In this document: one piece after another, positions 10,318-23,055 of the stretch
Layout of the letters: the number at the start of each line of letters is the position of its first letter
How positions within the stretch are numbered: position 1 is the stretch's first letter
Translations under genes and position numbers: made by a program
Assembly (NCBI GenBank): GCA_946902875.1
Contig: OX336343.1
Span: 14,815,361-14,879,360, forward strand
DNA: 64,000 nucleotides
Direction: 5' to 3'
Source: Nematopogon swammerdamellus
Lineage: Eukaryota; Arthropoda; Insecta; Lepidoptera; Adelidae
Notes under the pieces: generated by a model
What the model was told of the DNA's origin: nothing
The model's database searches: none
The model's input: the letters and a program-made list of their open reading frames with translations, nothing else

Positions 10318-11092
10318 GTATGACGGAGGTTACACGCTAGGTTTGGCATCAGTTCAGTGCATCAGTCTGGTTAAACCATGGTCCAGACTGACCGTTTAAT
10401 CTACTTTGATGGATGGATGGATTGGAATGATGGACCAGACTGATGGATTTTAAAATATTTTGATACTAGACTGATGGCAGACTGATAGTGCGAATGCATT
10501 TTACGTCTGGCGTCAGTCTGGCGTCAATCTCATCATGACCAAGGTCACGGACTGAACTGATGCCAAACCTAGCGTGTAACCTCCGTCATAGTGCGAATGC
10601 ATTTTACGTCTGGCGTCAGTCTGGCGTCAATCTGGTCGTGACCAAGGTCACGGACTGAACTGATGCCAAACCTAGCGTGTAACCTCCGTCATAGTGCGAA
10701 TGCATTTTACGTCTGGCGTCAGTCTGGCGTCAATCTGGACGTGACCAAGGTCACGGACTGAACTGATGCCAAACCTAGCGTGTAACCTCCGTCATAGTGC
10801 GAATGCATTTTACGTCTGGCGTCAGTCTGGCGTCAATCTGGCCGTGACCAAGGTCACGGACTGAACTGATGCCAAACCTAGCGTGTAACCTCCGTCATAG
10901 TGCGAATGCATTTTACGTCTGGCGTCAGTCTGGCGTCAATCTGGTCGTGACCAAGGTCACGGACTGAACTGATGCCAAACCTAGCGTGTAACCTCCGTCA
11001 TAGTGCGAATGCATTTTACGTCTGGCGTCAATCTGGTCGTGACCAAGGTCACGGACTGAACTGATGCCACACCTAGCGTGTAACCTCCGTAT
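10318..11092. mobile_element. MITE with internally amplified 103-bp satellite
   Basis: The left terminus at 10318-10358 (gtatgacggaggttacacgc...) is the inverted complement of the right terminus at 11055-11092, about 38 bp with few differences. Between them, a non-repeated 130-bp segment is followed by six tandem units. The end of every unit contains the same terminal sequence in right-end orientation, so the array appears to have grown from the element's right part. No coding capacity. Confidence 0.85.
10487..11090. repeat. 103-bp tandem array, about 6 units
   Basis: Units starting agtgcgaatgcattttacg occur at 10487, 10590, 10693, 10796, 10899 and 11002, exactly 103 bp apart. The last unit is shorter, lacking one copy of an internal 11-bp duplication (gtctggcgtca). 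Units are nearly identical; the variable site is the base after caatctgg (t, a, c, t). Confidence 0.95.
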
Positions 11093-11633
11093 ATGAGGTC
11101 GAGCTATTCCATCCGAACGAGTCCCGTTTACAAGTAGTTTGCGGCCAACTCGATTCCGGAGGCGCGTTGCATCCGATGTTTACGATTTTGTTTTATTTTT
11201 CATACGCCGCCGGAGCCGTCGCGGAATTTATTCCTCGTGAAAATCGATCGTGAAACCGGATAGTCAGCTCGGATGCGGGGACGAAGGATAGTCAGCTCGG
11301 ATGCGGAGGACGAAATTATGACTTTAGACATTCACATGTCGCATTTCGAATAAAATACAACAAACAGTGTAAATAAATAAATGCATTTTGGGCTACTTGA
11401 AACGAAATGAAATGTAATGAAAATATACTATATTAAGCAAACATAATATTTCGAAAAAAAATTACTTATGTTGAAAAAATTTGAAAAAAAAAGTATCAGA
11501 ATCAACATACTTACAGTTTAAAATTATACAATATTCTATGTATGCCCCTACAAATTTTAAGTAAGATCAATTTGAACAAAATATTGTAAGTAGTATATCA
11601 CTATCACCATCAAAGTATTAAAAGATATATATA
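11093..11633. other. no gene recognised
   Basis: Includes a short direct duplication, gatagtcagctcggatgcgg, at about 11259-11307. The rest is AT-rich. Confidence 0.4.
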
Positions 11634-11775
11634 CACGGTGTTGCAACCCCAACCGTAAAACCCGAAAGGGGGTGATTCTGTACGTGAAATAGAACAAGTT
11701 TTGTTGCACGACTTTTTTATTTGAAGAAAAAACATTTTTTTTCTCCATACATTTTGAGAATGGGCAAGGGTTATT
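11634..11775 (-). mobile_element. half copy of the 35616-35889 MITE family
   Basis: Starts with acacggtgttgcaaccccaa and matches the reverse complement of the right half of the MITE at 35616-35889, including the cccgaaaggggg block and the tttgaagaaaaaa block. The other terminus is missing. Confidence 0.7.
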
Positions 11776-14700
11776 CTAAAACGCTCGTTTTAGAATAGTT
11801 ACATTGGAGTGGAGATTTCCTTCTGGAACTAAATTAGGGGCATACATACCCCGGACGATATACTCAACAGGTAGTTGAACAAAACAATCGACAAAAGTTT
11901 GAAATTCAAAGTCCAATTTTGTATCTTCGTGTTTACGGCTGAAACCAGTTTGCAAAACTCGAACAGTGCGCGTCCGGTCTCAGCGGGAGGCCTCGGGTTG
12001 GGGGAAGAAGTGTCGGTACTCGGTATACACTGTAAATTAAAATAAACCATTTTATAAAAATCCATAAAAAAACCCGACTACGAGAAACGAAGGATAGAAC
12101 AAGAAAAGTTGATCGAAAATGCTTTAGTCGGGCTCCCTATCTATTCGAATCCTTTTACACGCCCTACTACAGCATTTGCTATCAACTTTTTGTGTTAAAT
12201 AAATAAATAAATAATAAAATCCAGTACTTCAGGCTTTATAGTGGAACATAGTCATATACATAATCTTTCCTTTTGCCTTCGCCGTAGTCGGGTAAAATTA
12301 TGATATTTCTTTCTTCGTTAATCTATTTTATTTAAGCATAATGAGGTAACAGACAAACACATACACACAACATAAATTTTTTCACCCCATACGCACATGC
12401 GATCTACTTTCTTTCGGGGGTACAACTTGTTGAGACAAATTTACGTACGTCGTACGTTCTATTAACTGCCTGGTGTATGTTAAAGTACGTTTTCGTGTCT
12501 CCGAAATTTTTGAATCGATAACTGAACTGTTTTGCCCCTCCTTAACCGGCCGGTAGCGATTTCATAATTAGTCAAGTCGAAGTTATAGCGGCGCGGCTCC
12601 GGCTACTAACTCGCCAACTTGTTCTTCAGCCGCCCGTTTTTTAGCCTTTTTAGGGTTCCGTAAAACACGGCAAAGATACCTGAATGTCTATCCATCTGTA
12701 ATATCGGTACCTCGTGAAATAATAAAGATTATTTACACCTCCGAGTATTAAACTATTCAAGTAATAAACTTCAACCGATACTCTTAAAAGCGACATTGGA
12801 GCCACTTTTAAAAGCTGAAATTTTGCATGGGATTTATCTATCGTTCCGACTTAACGAATAGGCCCAAGATTTCATGAGAAGGAAACTGCGAGGAATTCCA
12901 GTTTTGAATATTTTTAAGGGTGTGTGCAAGTACCCTTATACCATCAGTTAGCTGTATTTCCTGTCTGCTACAGAATCGAGCTCGTAAACCTCTCGGAAAT
13001 GAAGTAGTTGTGTTTTTTCATCCATATTGTGTTCTTCCATCAACTTTTCCATAATCCCAGGTATAACTGGTATACCTGTATATAGTCAATATATTTGCAA
13101 GTGTAGTGCAAGTGTTTATAAGTTTTTAACGTCGCAAACGTTCTTAGAACCGTGCACACATCGTCCCACCAGGAGGAGGATTATTAGTTTTCTTTTGGGG
13201 TTACATTTCTAGGTTTATGTATGTACTTGTTTTAGATAAATAGGTTTATTGAATTATATTTAGTTTAGTTTTTAATTTATAGTTTTAATAAATTATTATG
13301 CTTTCTTTCTACATTTTCTTGAGTAAATAAATATTACAGAAAAATTAAATAATAAATTAAAAATCATTTAATAAAAGGATTTTAATTTAATTTAATTTCT
13401 TATGGAACCCTGCATATACAGAGTGCACCACTGGTATATTCTTCGCAAGTTTAACGTGTTCATCAACAGGGCGAGTTCAGTCTCAGTTCTCAGTCACTTT
13501 CAGTGATAAAATTAATGTATGACCAATTTCGATTCTGTCACTAATACATATATAGTGACAATTAATAGTGGAAGTACTGATACTGATTGAAAATAATAGT
13601 AAAATTATTATTCAACATTGTATGTATTGTAATGATTTTTACAACCTGATCTATGATTAGGAACTAAATTAATGAGGTGAAATGATCTCACAAGAGAAAC
13701 AATAGCTTTCACCTCATATCCAGGAATTAAATTAACTGTTGTTAGTATAAACTTAATCATATTAATATAAGAAGAGAGTGTTCGTATCAAGTATTATTAA
13801 ACTAGAATTTCCATGTTCTCTGAACACGGAAACTATTAAATGAAATTACTTAAAGTGGAGTTTGGAATTGAATATGCTATAAATCTGAGATACTGAATCA
13901 TACTGTAAGAAGCCTGGAGTGGAATCCTGTTTATATGAACCTTTTTATTATTCTCGTATTAATAAAATGAAACTTTCAGCATGCACCTACACTATCACTT
14001 TTTTATAGGTACATCAAAAAACTTGTACAAGTAACAACAATCACTTCGGGATCTAACACGAGAGAGAGTGAGATATTAAGGGTCCGATAGGTACAAGTAT
14101 TTTGGCACGGCCCTAGTTTGAGACGAGTTTGCACTTATCGGCCTAAATGCACATGTTTTAAAATTTTATAATATAACACAGTCGTCGTAAGAACGTATGC
14201 CTACAATCTGAAGAACGTAAACTTAAAGTATAAATTAAATATAGTAAGTTTCGGCAATAGTAGATACGCGTATACTGTCTTCGTGTTTTGAAATAGTTTC
14301 AAGTGTACTTGAAACTTGAACTTGCACAAGATACGCCAACAGAAACTGGCACGAGCATAAGCTAGTAGAAAAGCGCACGTAGGGAGTGTCCCGCCAGCTA
14401 GTGGCCCCATATGGGATCCCCGAGGAGCGAGGAGCGGGCGGAACAAACCGGGGCCCGGAGCGAGAAGATAAGGCTTCCGATGTTTTGTAAGCGTCTCCTC
14501 TAAAGAAATACTCGGAAGAGAAAGAAAGAATATTCTCGAGAGAAAGAAAGAAGAAAGGAGAATTTCTCAGGAGAAAGCGCCCGAGCCGGCGGTTGATTCA
14601 AATAAGGATTCCCGCAGTTCACAAGAACAATACCTCCTATTGGTTTTGAGAATGACCGTTTTTATAAGTTGTGAAAATGGAAAATGAAATTCCAGTCTGA

Positions 14701-14858
14701 AATAAATTGATAAGAGATATTGAATAATGAACTTGCTTACGTAACACATTATGATAAGGACTTTGAAAGACAGAGTTTTATTTTTAACACAAAACAGATA
14801 CATTTTAACGTAATAACCACACATAATTTGTTAAGAATACACATATTAGGTGGTTATA
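11776..14858. other. no gene recognised
   Basis: AT-rich. A (taaa)n tract is at about 12195-12215. A fragment containing tagggttccgta (about 12648) resembles a common lepidopteran repeat. A purine-rich stretch lies at 14510-14580. The GC-rich patch at 14370-14470 has no supported gene. Confidence 0.4.
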
Positions 14859-15212
14859 TACAGGGTGTATCAGAATAGGTTTTCGAAACTTCAGGGTTCG
14901 AAAGGGGCCCATATTTGAAGACGAAAAGCTCTGAAACTTTTTCCCAGATTCGATCATTTTACAGTACTTTTTGGTGAAAATCTATTCTTCAGGATTTGGT
15001 GGATGGTTAACGTCCGCCTTTATTAAATAAAAAATAAATTCTAACTCATGAATAAAAATGGGTAGGTTGCATACATAACTAGTACAATTGAACTGCGTGT
15101 AGGTAAATTCCAAACACTGAAAGTTCAATGACCTCAAAAGAAAACTAGGACTGAATTAGTTCACTGCTTTTTATTCCTGAAGTTTCTCAAACCTATCCTG
15201 ATACACCCTGTA
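14859..15212. mobile_element. TA-flanked MITE, TIR about 37 bp
   Basis: The left end tacagggtgtatcagaatag and the inverted right end (to 15212) match over about 37 bp with roughly three differences. The element is 354 bp and begins and ends with TA followed by CAGGGTGT, consistent with a TA target duplication. No ORF. Confidence 0.8.
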
Positions 15213-15319
15213 TACTCGCGTAAATAGTAGTAACACCAATTATTACAGTAAACACCACATGCCCGATTTCGTAAATCGATTGTTTTTGTAAGAGAAACTA
15301 AAAATCTTCATAATTTTGC

Positions 15320-15612
15320 TTGACCGACAGCCGTTCGTGATCTTAAACACACCTGGGCGCGGCCAGAACTTGGATGGGTGGCCGTTAGACCGTTGAGGCT
15401 GACCGTTATTCGGATTCTACGTAAACTTTTCTGGGCTGACCACCGCATTGAATGAAAGGTCGGTCAAATCGGCTATGCAAATAGCTCATGTTTTCCGCCC
15501 AGTTCAGTGTAGTCGGCATGAATAAAGGGATGTACTGACATGTCACCTAGTTCACCAAGGTGTTATGGGCTGACATCACGATATTGTAAGTGATATAACC
15601 GATGATATACGT
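15320..15612 (+). repeat. SINE-A copy with 5S-like head
   Basis: The head (about 15340-15420) has aacttggatgggtggccg, resembling the 5S rRNA internal control region, and a degraded T-arm-like ttattcggattc. The body has cagttcagtgtagtcggca and gtgttatgggctgacatcac. The central taacccgcccggg block is deleted. Confidence 0.75.
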
Positions 15613-16406
15613 CTCTTCCACAGCCATACATTGTTCATAGCCGGTATGAATGACTCGTTTGGCTCAGGTATTAAAACTTTTACGCACTTGATCAAAGTTA
15701 TCAATATGATTATACCTCGGCGTCAAATAAATATTGCTCACCAACTATGCCACCTGTTGTGGAGGGAAATGGTCAAACCGAATGTATGTGAACACATTTC
15801 ACGATGAATTTCAGCCATGCTTACGCTTTTACATTGTTCAACGGCATCGCTTGAAGCGCTGGAAGAGCTTCGCGCCCTGTTATCTGTCAGTTGACAATTT
15901 TCCCTCTCGTCTCCCACCGGTTATCTTTCCCCGTTGCGCTACTGCCTGAATTCTTCCAAACGCGCGAGAAATTTCACGAAAGTGTCACTGTAGGTGGATG
16001 TTCTAGCGGGGGATTTTTGTTATTTTTCGGGAGAATTTTTCGTTTTACTTCTTTTTAAGTTGTTTTCGGAGAGATATGTGTTGTGTTAGAAATTTTGCAA
16101 GAAATCTTAAAGATGTCTTTATGCTACTCGGATTGCAGCGAGATGAAAAATAAATTTAACTACATAAATGTCCTCCACATTTGAATAATGTGAATCTAAA
16201 TCTACCCAACCTGAACGAGATAATATAAACTTTCCTAATTAACGTCAGTATTCGCCTGATGAATTTCGTAAACATTGCGATAAATTATGAATTAAATATT
16301 TGATCTCATACCAATATTTGGTTTCAGATTGTTATATAAATTTGATACATTAAAAAATACAATTATTACACATCTTATATGACGACGATTTATCAAGTTT
16401 AATAAA
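15613..16406. other. no gene recognised
   Basis: A 71-codon frame at 15734-15949 has no recognisable domain. AT-rich. Confidence 0.4.
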
Positions 16407-16460
16407 ATATAATATTTAGACGTTTGATATAATATTTAGACGTTGAATATAATATTTAGG
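16407..16460. repeat. 20-bp tandem repeat, 3 copies
   Basis: Units atataatatttagacgttt start at 16407, 16427 and 16447; the last is partial. Confidence 0.9.
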
Positions 16461-16729
16461 CAGAGTGGTCAGATTCTTGAGTGTTCATGTTTATGCTGTA
16501 AATATTAATGCTCTTGTGAGCGGTATAGTATGGGTTAATTATTGTAAATTACTTTAATATAATACTTGTACTAAGCGAAGTTGCGAAGTTTATATGTCAG
16601 TTCTTCTTCGCATTGAATTTAGAACTTTTCGACATGTCCAAGCGTAGGTTACCTATATACCTATGGATGAAATTAAACAATAAACAATAAACAACAATAG
16701 ATGCGTTTTCATGGGTTTGAATTTTTGGG

Positions 16730-16935
16730 GCACTTAGCTCAAGTGGCAGTGGGCCGGGCACGTCAGCTGAAGAGACCGACCGTTGTAACCGTGGCCTACA
16801 CCGGCGGCCGCCGTGGGCATGAAAACGGAGTGTGGAAAGACCACCTACCAGGTGGGACGACGACATCGAGTGCGTCGCTGAAGGCCGAGAGGACTGGAGG
16901 AAAATTGGAATGTCCAGCAGTGGCTACACGGTGAC
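16730..16935 (+). pseudogene. RTE-like RT extreme C-terminal remnant
   Basis: Degraded coding relic resembling the C-terminus of RTE-clade non-LTR retrotransposon polyproteins. These typically carry a W-A-G-H block, a GRPPTRW-like block, then W..DDI, W..A.DR..W and EAYVQQW. Here a segment at about 16740-16790 reads like the W.GH block, followed by the equivalent of RWDDDIE and EGREDWRKIG (16850-16910) and a frame-disrupted end before tgactgactgac. A parallel, better preserved copy is at 23767-24056. It lies immediately 5' of a SINE-B head at 16965, an arrangement consistent with one retrotransposition tail landing near another. It is not functional. Clade assignment is recalled, not computed. 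Confidence 0.6.
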
Positions 16936-16964
16936 TGACTGACACAAACAATGCGATAGAAGCG

Positions 16965-17326
16965 GCGGGTGGCCGAGTGGTTTAGGCATCAGCTTCTCAT
17001 GCGAGAGGTCCGAGGCTCGAATCCGGTCGGCGTGTACCAATGAGAACCTACACCTGCTACTTCACCGTCCGGAACCGGTGTAAAACTGTAGGTCCCTTCC
17101 CTTGCCTCTTACTAGGTGGTAGACTCAAATTGTAGCCGACGGGGTTGATACCACCGTACTGGATGTACGATGGCCGCATAGCAGCCTCGGTTGTGTTCAG
17201 TATAGCCAGCAATCCAGGGAAGTGTCCGGTGTGGCACCCTACCTCTTGGAGGTGATATTGGCTGGTCGGAGCATGTGCTTTGGCCCCTCAGACTCAGCCA
17301 TGCATACAGGATTACACTAAAAAATA
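16965..17326 (+). repeat. SINE-B, full length, tRNA-derived head
   Basis: The head has an A-box-like tggccgagtgg at 16970-16980 and a B-box-like ggctcgaatcc at 17014-17024. The body has taccaccgtactggatgta, gatggccgcatagcagcctc, tatagccagcaatccaggga, then a tail attacactaaaaaa. The pol III boxes and A-rich tail identify a tRNA-derived SINE rather than a tRNA gene: no CCA-adjacent acceptor stem closes the cloverleaf. Confidence 0.85.
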
Positions 17327-19582
17327 TGCTAAAATTATTGAGTACAAGACTGATTGGGCGAATTTTAATTTTACTTCTGAATTCGGCTTCACCTTCAGAA
17401 AAGTATAATTGACACGAACGACGACGTTCGCTAGTTTGAGGTCGCATAGGGCGGAAGTTGAGACCGTGACAGCTATACGCTAGCACAAAGCGCGTTACGC
17501 GTTCCGCTCTAAGGGCGCCTCGATTGATTGCGGGGCCAGTTGTTATAGGGCGATAAAAACCCGATGATCCGGAACGACTGTCGCTTTATGCGCTCCGGCA
17601 ACTTTCGTCGACGAATAAGATGTAACTCGGCCGGGACAAGGTTTTCGGTGTTATTCTTTGAAAATATTAACAATTTAACTCTTGGCTTCTCACAATTAAA
17701 TATCCGTACCCCCCTTGAAAATAAAACTTATTGAAAATATCGTCGATGCTGACAATTGATGGAGATGGGGCGAGGAGTTAAAGAACTTAATAGGTACATT
17801 TTTAAAATCTTCATGCAAATATAAATTGAATCAAAAACAACAATTATAGATACAGATAGAGCTATAAGATATAGATAAAGATAAGGAGAGAACTCCATCC
17901 CCTTGAAAATTTATTGAATAATAAACGAATAATTTGTCAGGCAAACGACCGCCACTAATAAGCCGTAAATGTGACTAAACACTCCTCGAACTTAACAGCA
18001 AAACTTGTTCTAGCGACAATGTGCAGCAGTAAAGTCCGAATCACACCGCGCCCCGGGTCGCTGGTTTACGATCTGGCAAGGGCTTGGTTGCCATAAACAC
18101 ACCTCGCTTCATTAATATGAATAGCCGGAAGGGTAATACTTAAGGCCAAGTTACACAGGCCGTATTTTTGGAAAAAACCACGTCTGGAAGGCGAAAGGGT
18201 TGGGAAAATTCTCAACTTAGGAGAATTCGTTGCCTTTTGTGTGGACTCTCTGGGGAAAGGCAACGACATTGTCCTTAATTCTGCACGAGAGAGTAAATGT
18301 ACACAGGGAAGTTCGCCAACGAGGGTTGACCACGAGAGCGGTTACTACGGTTAGGACCTAGCTGGTATGATTATGACAAGAGGGGCACGTGGGGATGGAT
18401 GTATCTGTATTTTCACTTAAATTTTACTCTTCGAAATTTGGACGGATTTTGGTGTCTGGTAGATTGTGGTGTAGGTTTTCTTTGGATTTGCTAACATGGG
18501 AATATACAAGTGATATTCTATAGAAAATGTGTTATCTTAATAAAAGTCAAATGAAAATATATTTATTGAACTTAAAAATTGCTGCAAAAAACACAGCTTA
18601 ACGCGATAGGCGTTCTCTAGCCAATCTTTGAGATATTATGAAAGAGTATGAAGTGACAGAGAAGAAATAAAAAGTAGGCACTAATAAGATGTACAATTTC
18701 AACAAATAATAAAACATACATACAAACAAATACATAAATATGCTATATTTAAACATATGTACAAAGCACATACAAACATTATACAACCAACATACTACTA
18801 CATGCAACATACAATAACATACTTATATAAAAAATGGTAAACTGTGTAAAAGCTAAATTTTAATGTTTAACTTTTTTTTTATTGTATTTTTAAAATTCCA
18901 TTGATGTTGCCATGGTAGTACATGCACACATCTAATTCTATAAGAATACTTGAAAACACCGGCAGATAATTTAGACATTAAGAATGTTGTAACGTGTCGA
19001 CGGTGACGACTGGGCGTGTAAACGAATATCAAACACAAGTTACATATTTCATAGGGCACGCACCACGGGTCACTTATTTGAATTCATACTGTGATAGAAG
19101 ATAATTTTTGTACGCTGCGCTTGATCAAACTTAGAATTTATCTGATAACGTTACTAAATCTAGGGAGACAGGGGTCCATTAGAGGACGTAAAAATATGGA
19201 AACGACACCCGTCGAGCTAAAACATGAGTTTAAGGGCACTGCAAATTAAATTATGACGAAACTTTTTACCCCGAAAGTTATTTACAGTTACGCCCGTCCC
19301 GAAGGAGAGCCTCCGCATCATAAAAGTGGATGGGCGCGCAGAACAGCCTACTTCCGCCGTAGTGAGCATTTTATTATTCGCAATTTCCAGCGAGCTGGCC
19401 GCGAATTTGTCAGGTGTCGAAACGAATGTCGAGCGAGTTGTACCAATTTGTCGTCATCGCGAATAGTTCCTAACCGAATATTCTTCATCCCGCTTTTTGT
19501 CGCGAACTTATCATGAGAAGCAACCAAGAAAATAACTGTTAAATAATTCCCGAGAATATGTCCCTTTTATGCAGAGCAAAAA
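17327..19582. other. no gene recognised
   Basis: GC-richer patches lie at about 17480-17640, 18030-18270 and 19270-19500, with only short frames (for example 19253-19516, 87 codons, no domain). A tract rich in acatac/aaat is at 18700-18800. No host gene supported. Confidence 0.4.
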
Positions 19583-19920
19583 TATTTTTTTTTATGGAAA
19601 CTGACACGGTTCCCTACATCACCTACAACATCCGTGATGTCAGCCCATAACACCTTGGTAAACTAGGTGCCATGTCAGTGCGTCCCTTTGGTCGTGCCGA
19701 ATACACTGAACTGGGCGGAAAACAACTATTTGCATAGCCGCTTCGACCGACCGACCGACCGGGCGGGCTAAACACGCCTAGTAAGTTAAGAAGAAAAGGG
19801 CCCTACAATTTTACTTAAAATCCGAACAACGGCGAGCCTCAATGGACTAAAGGCCACCCATCCAAGTTCTGACCGCGTCCAGGTGTGCTTAAGTTAGCGA
19901 ACGACAGTAGACTGATCGCA
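19583..19920 (-). repeat. SINE-A copy with 5S-like head
   Basis: On the minus strand: head with gacgcggtcagaacttggat (about 19850-19890) and gttgttcggatt, then a body with cagttcagtgtattcggca and gttatgggctgacatcacgg, ending in a run of A (T at 19583-19592 on plus). A gacc microsatellite (gaccgaccgaccgac) expands the middle at 19747-19762. Confidence 0.8.
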
Positions 19921-21539
19921 TAACTGCACTAACGAGGCAGGCGTATAATGTAATAGGCTCATTACATATGTTACAGGTAGAGATGGGATTTCGGTTATTT
20001 ATTGGTAATTGTACGCCGAACATTCTGAGGTTACGCTCTAACATATGTTAACGTAGGTATTCTGTTAACATATTTATATAACCACAACGTATGATAATTA
20101 TATAGGTACTTACTTACTTTCAACAGTTTGCTACCAGAAATAAAACATTTTTTAAAGAAATTAGTCCTTTTATAGACTAAAACTTTTCTCTTGAGAAACA
20201 GTTCAAAATTCAACGAAAATCATAAACTTACTTTTTTGTTACTTCTTACTGTTGATTTCCAGGGATAGGTACAAGTGATCATAAATGGATAGGAAACAGG
20301 GTGGCACGATCAAGCAACGGTAATTGAATAATAACTTTTTCTATAAACGACGCGGGTGGCAGTGCCTAAACGTGCAATGGATTATCAGAACTTTCCAAAT
20401 AGTAAACAATATCGCTTGCTACGTACCAACAAAGCTTTCCTCTAACTTTGTGAAAAATGTTGACCTCAGACGCGCATGCGATTAAAACGAGACAATTTTC
20501 CTCATAGACAATGTAAAAATTTCAGACGTAAAGTAAAGCCATAAGAAATTGGACATTAAAAACGATATAAAACATAATGAAGACGTAAACGACTCTGTAT
20601 TTTCTTTCAGTGTGAGACGCTAGAGGTCACTATGATACCCCGACCGCGCACCGCTCCTACATGAGGCTAAAAAAATTTAGAACGTTTTAATAATTAAAAC
20701 ACGTTTCACAAGTATAAAACACTCCCAGAATACGTACAATTACTGAATTCCAATTCCATCCAATTCAGTGTAGCCGGTACGACCGAAGGGAAGCACTGAC
20801 ATGGATCATGCGCACTTAATTTATTTTATTTTTCTTTATGACTCCTGACAGACAGACGGACGAATGGATAGACGAAAAATACATTATAACGAAAATAATA
20901 GTATTCTGGCTTGATTCTTTGCTTTTTTAGAGAGGTCGCTGTATTCAGATGCACCGACTTCCAAGTAATACATAGAGTAAAATATGTAAATTCAGGTATT
21001 AGGTACCGTCACAGACATACAAACAGTGTAGGAATGAAGAAGGAGATGGTCTGGCAACTGCAAGTACCTTGAATTTCTTTCCAGTATAGAGTTTTAAAGC
21101 CCTCGTTATCACTAAAAGCTTTTAAGGTCTGCCAGAATTTCCTCTCAAGTAATATTCCGGAGGGTCCGCGCCGGGAGCTGAAGCTCTATTTCAAGTTTAG
21201 CACGCCGAAACATCGTATCGCGTGAATCAGTAACCTGCAAGCAACACAGTGCACTGCTAGGTACGAGACGCGCTGTGCCTTTGCGCGTATGGCAAGAGCG
21301 CGACGTGATTGGTCGAAATCAGGACACAGTGCTTCCAATGATACAGTTTCCACAGTGTTAGCGAGACTGTCGCATAACAAGTTCTAAACAAGTTCAGTTT
21401 TGTTCATAGGCACACCGAGGCCCGATTGCGGGAAGGAGGATTATCGTCTGATTCTGAATCTTAAGATTATCCCGTGGTGGTTGTATAACCTATTCTTCTG
21501 TGTCAGTGAGAAAATCCTAAGATGAGTTGAACCATAGAC
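19921..21539. other. no gene; small SINE-A scrap at 20757-20803
   Basis: The 20757-20803 scrap carries cagtgtagccggtacgaccg and aagcactgacatgg. The segment 21415-21560 contains gattgcgggaaggagg and its imperfect inverse cctccttcccacaatt, possibly a small foldback. No gene supported. Confidence 0.45.
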
Positions 21540-21771
21540 AATCAGAGGTTAAACCTCCTTCCCACAATTGACTGGATTGGTACCATTTTACTGGATGTAA
21601 GATGGCCGCATAGCAGCCTCGGCTGTGTTCTCCTCTAGTCCAGTATAGCCAGCAATCTAGGGAAGTCTCCGGTATGGCACCTACCTTCTCGGAGGTGATA
21701 TTTGCTGGTCAGAGCATGCGCTTAGGCCTCACCGACTCAGCAACCTATACCGGATTACATAAAAAAAAAAA
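21540..21771 (+). repeat. SINE-B copy lacking the tRNA head
   Basis: Carries gatggccgcatagcagcctc, tatagccagcaatctaggga, gaggtgatatttgctggtca and an A12 tail at about 21760-21771. Confidence 0.8.
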
Positions 21772-22797
21772 GGGTTTTGACGTTCCCTCAATACTATGGT
21801 TAATCATCGCGGCGGCGGCGTCTCGTTCGAATTTGGAATTGAGCTATTGCTGTGCTATTGCGCCCCGGGCCCTCGGTAGGCGTTTGTTTTTGTATGACCA
21901 AGAGTGCTGATAAGGCAGCTGTTTGGGAGGACCGGAAGGGAATTACTGCATAGATGTGCGGCGAGGGCCGACTTTGTTTACTTTTAACTTGGCTTTGCGG
22001 GGGGCCGAGGTAACGAACATTGAAATTTGACGTAGAGTTACAAGAGACGAATATACAATCCGTATACGAATGCAGTGATGGCTGGGAAACATTTTGTTGA
22101 ATATAAATACTTTCGGTTTATGGTAGGCAAAACATGTTATCGTGAATGTCGAATGAAGGAATTAAATGAATAGAAATGAAAGTACAATTTATACGCAACT
22201 AGAGACGTGTAAAATGAACTTCACAACCCCTTTCTTTCCCACACAGAGATCAGGTTTCGTGCCGGCCGTTATACTTAGGAGCTAGCCTCATGCATTGCAC
22301 TATTACGGGAATTACCTCGGACCTTTATCTTGGTTACTCCGCACGTCGGTCGTCGTTACCCTGCGCAACGTACCTTACACCAACCCTCTAAGCCTCCAGA
22401 AGCGCCATAGTGCTCACCTTCCACTAGATAATATATTGGAGACTTAATTTTTTTTTAATATTTTTGGTTTTTGTAACAGGCCTGCAGTAGTAATGAAACT
22501 AGAAGGATGAAATAAGAAGAATGAAATAAAGAGCTGGTTCAGTTTGTCACGCTGAATACGATTGTGCAAAATGCAAGTTTTAAAAAGAAAAAAAAAATAT
22601 ATAATAAATAAAAAATAAATAAATCACCCCGACTTCACGCGGTTATTATCCGTATTAATCAACACAACAGAAAATATACTTTATCCATTATATTATCTAT
22701 TCGTGTTATCTGTCATACATATATCACTGTTTAAAACATATAATTTGCAATTTGGAACACACTAGTTAATACATACATACATAACGTCCACCGTAAA
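21772..22797. other. no gene recognised
   Basis: Moderately GC-rich to about 22000, then AT-rich. A short frame at 21674-21910 overlaps the SINE and has no domain. Confidence 0.4.
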
Positions 22798-23055
22798 TGT
22801 AGGTCCACCGGGTTGACTGGAGGAGATTGCCTAAGGCAATAAGCCCGCCTTTGCCACGCATTAAGTGGCATAAAGTGTATTATTTTATCATTTTGGCAAA
22901 ACATCTGGTCGGGTCCTGTCTGTCGCGTCGAGGGTGAATGGACAATTATTGTTTTTATTATTATAACGTCAACATGTTTCCCGGTGCCGTGATCCTGACA
23001 CACCTCTGTCGCCTCTTCCACTCTCATAATGTTTTTCATACATGTTCGTCGGTTA
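22798..23055. repeat. non-LTR 3' UTR-like piece plus dispersed repeat
   Basis: The plus-strand piece ctggaggagattgcctaagg through aagcccgcctttgcc (about 22815-22855) resembles 3' ends of lepidopteran Jockey-like elements. A minus-oriented repeat piece follows (22970-23055), with gatcctgacacacctctgtc, akin to 37060-37165. The 141-codon minus-strand frame spanning them is a chance frame through repeats. Confidence 0.5.

Noticed and set aside
10487..11090. CRISPR array
   Set aside because: The repeats are contiguous 103-bp units without unique spacers, inside a eukaryotic MITE.
16970..17024. Functional tRNA gene
   Set aside because: A and B boxes are present but no acceptor stem closes, and a SINE body with A-tail follows. 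The same applies to 31029-31083.
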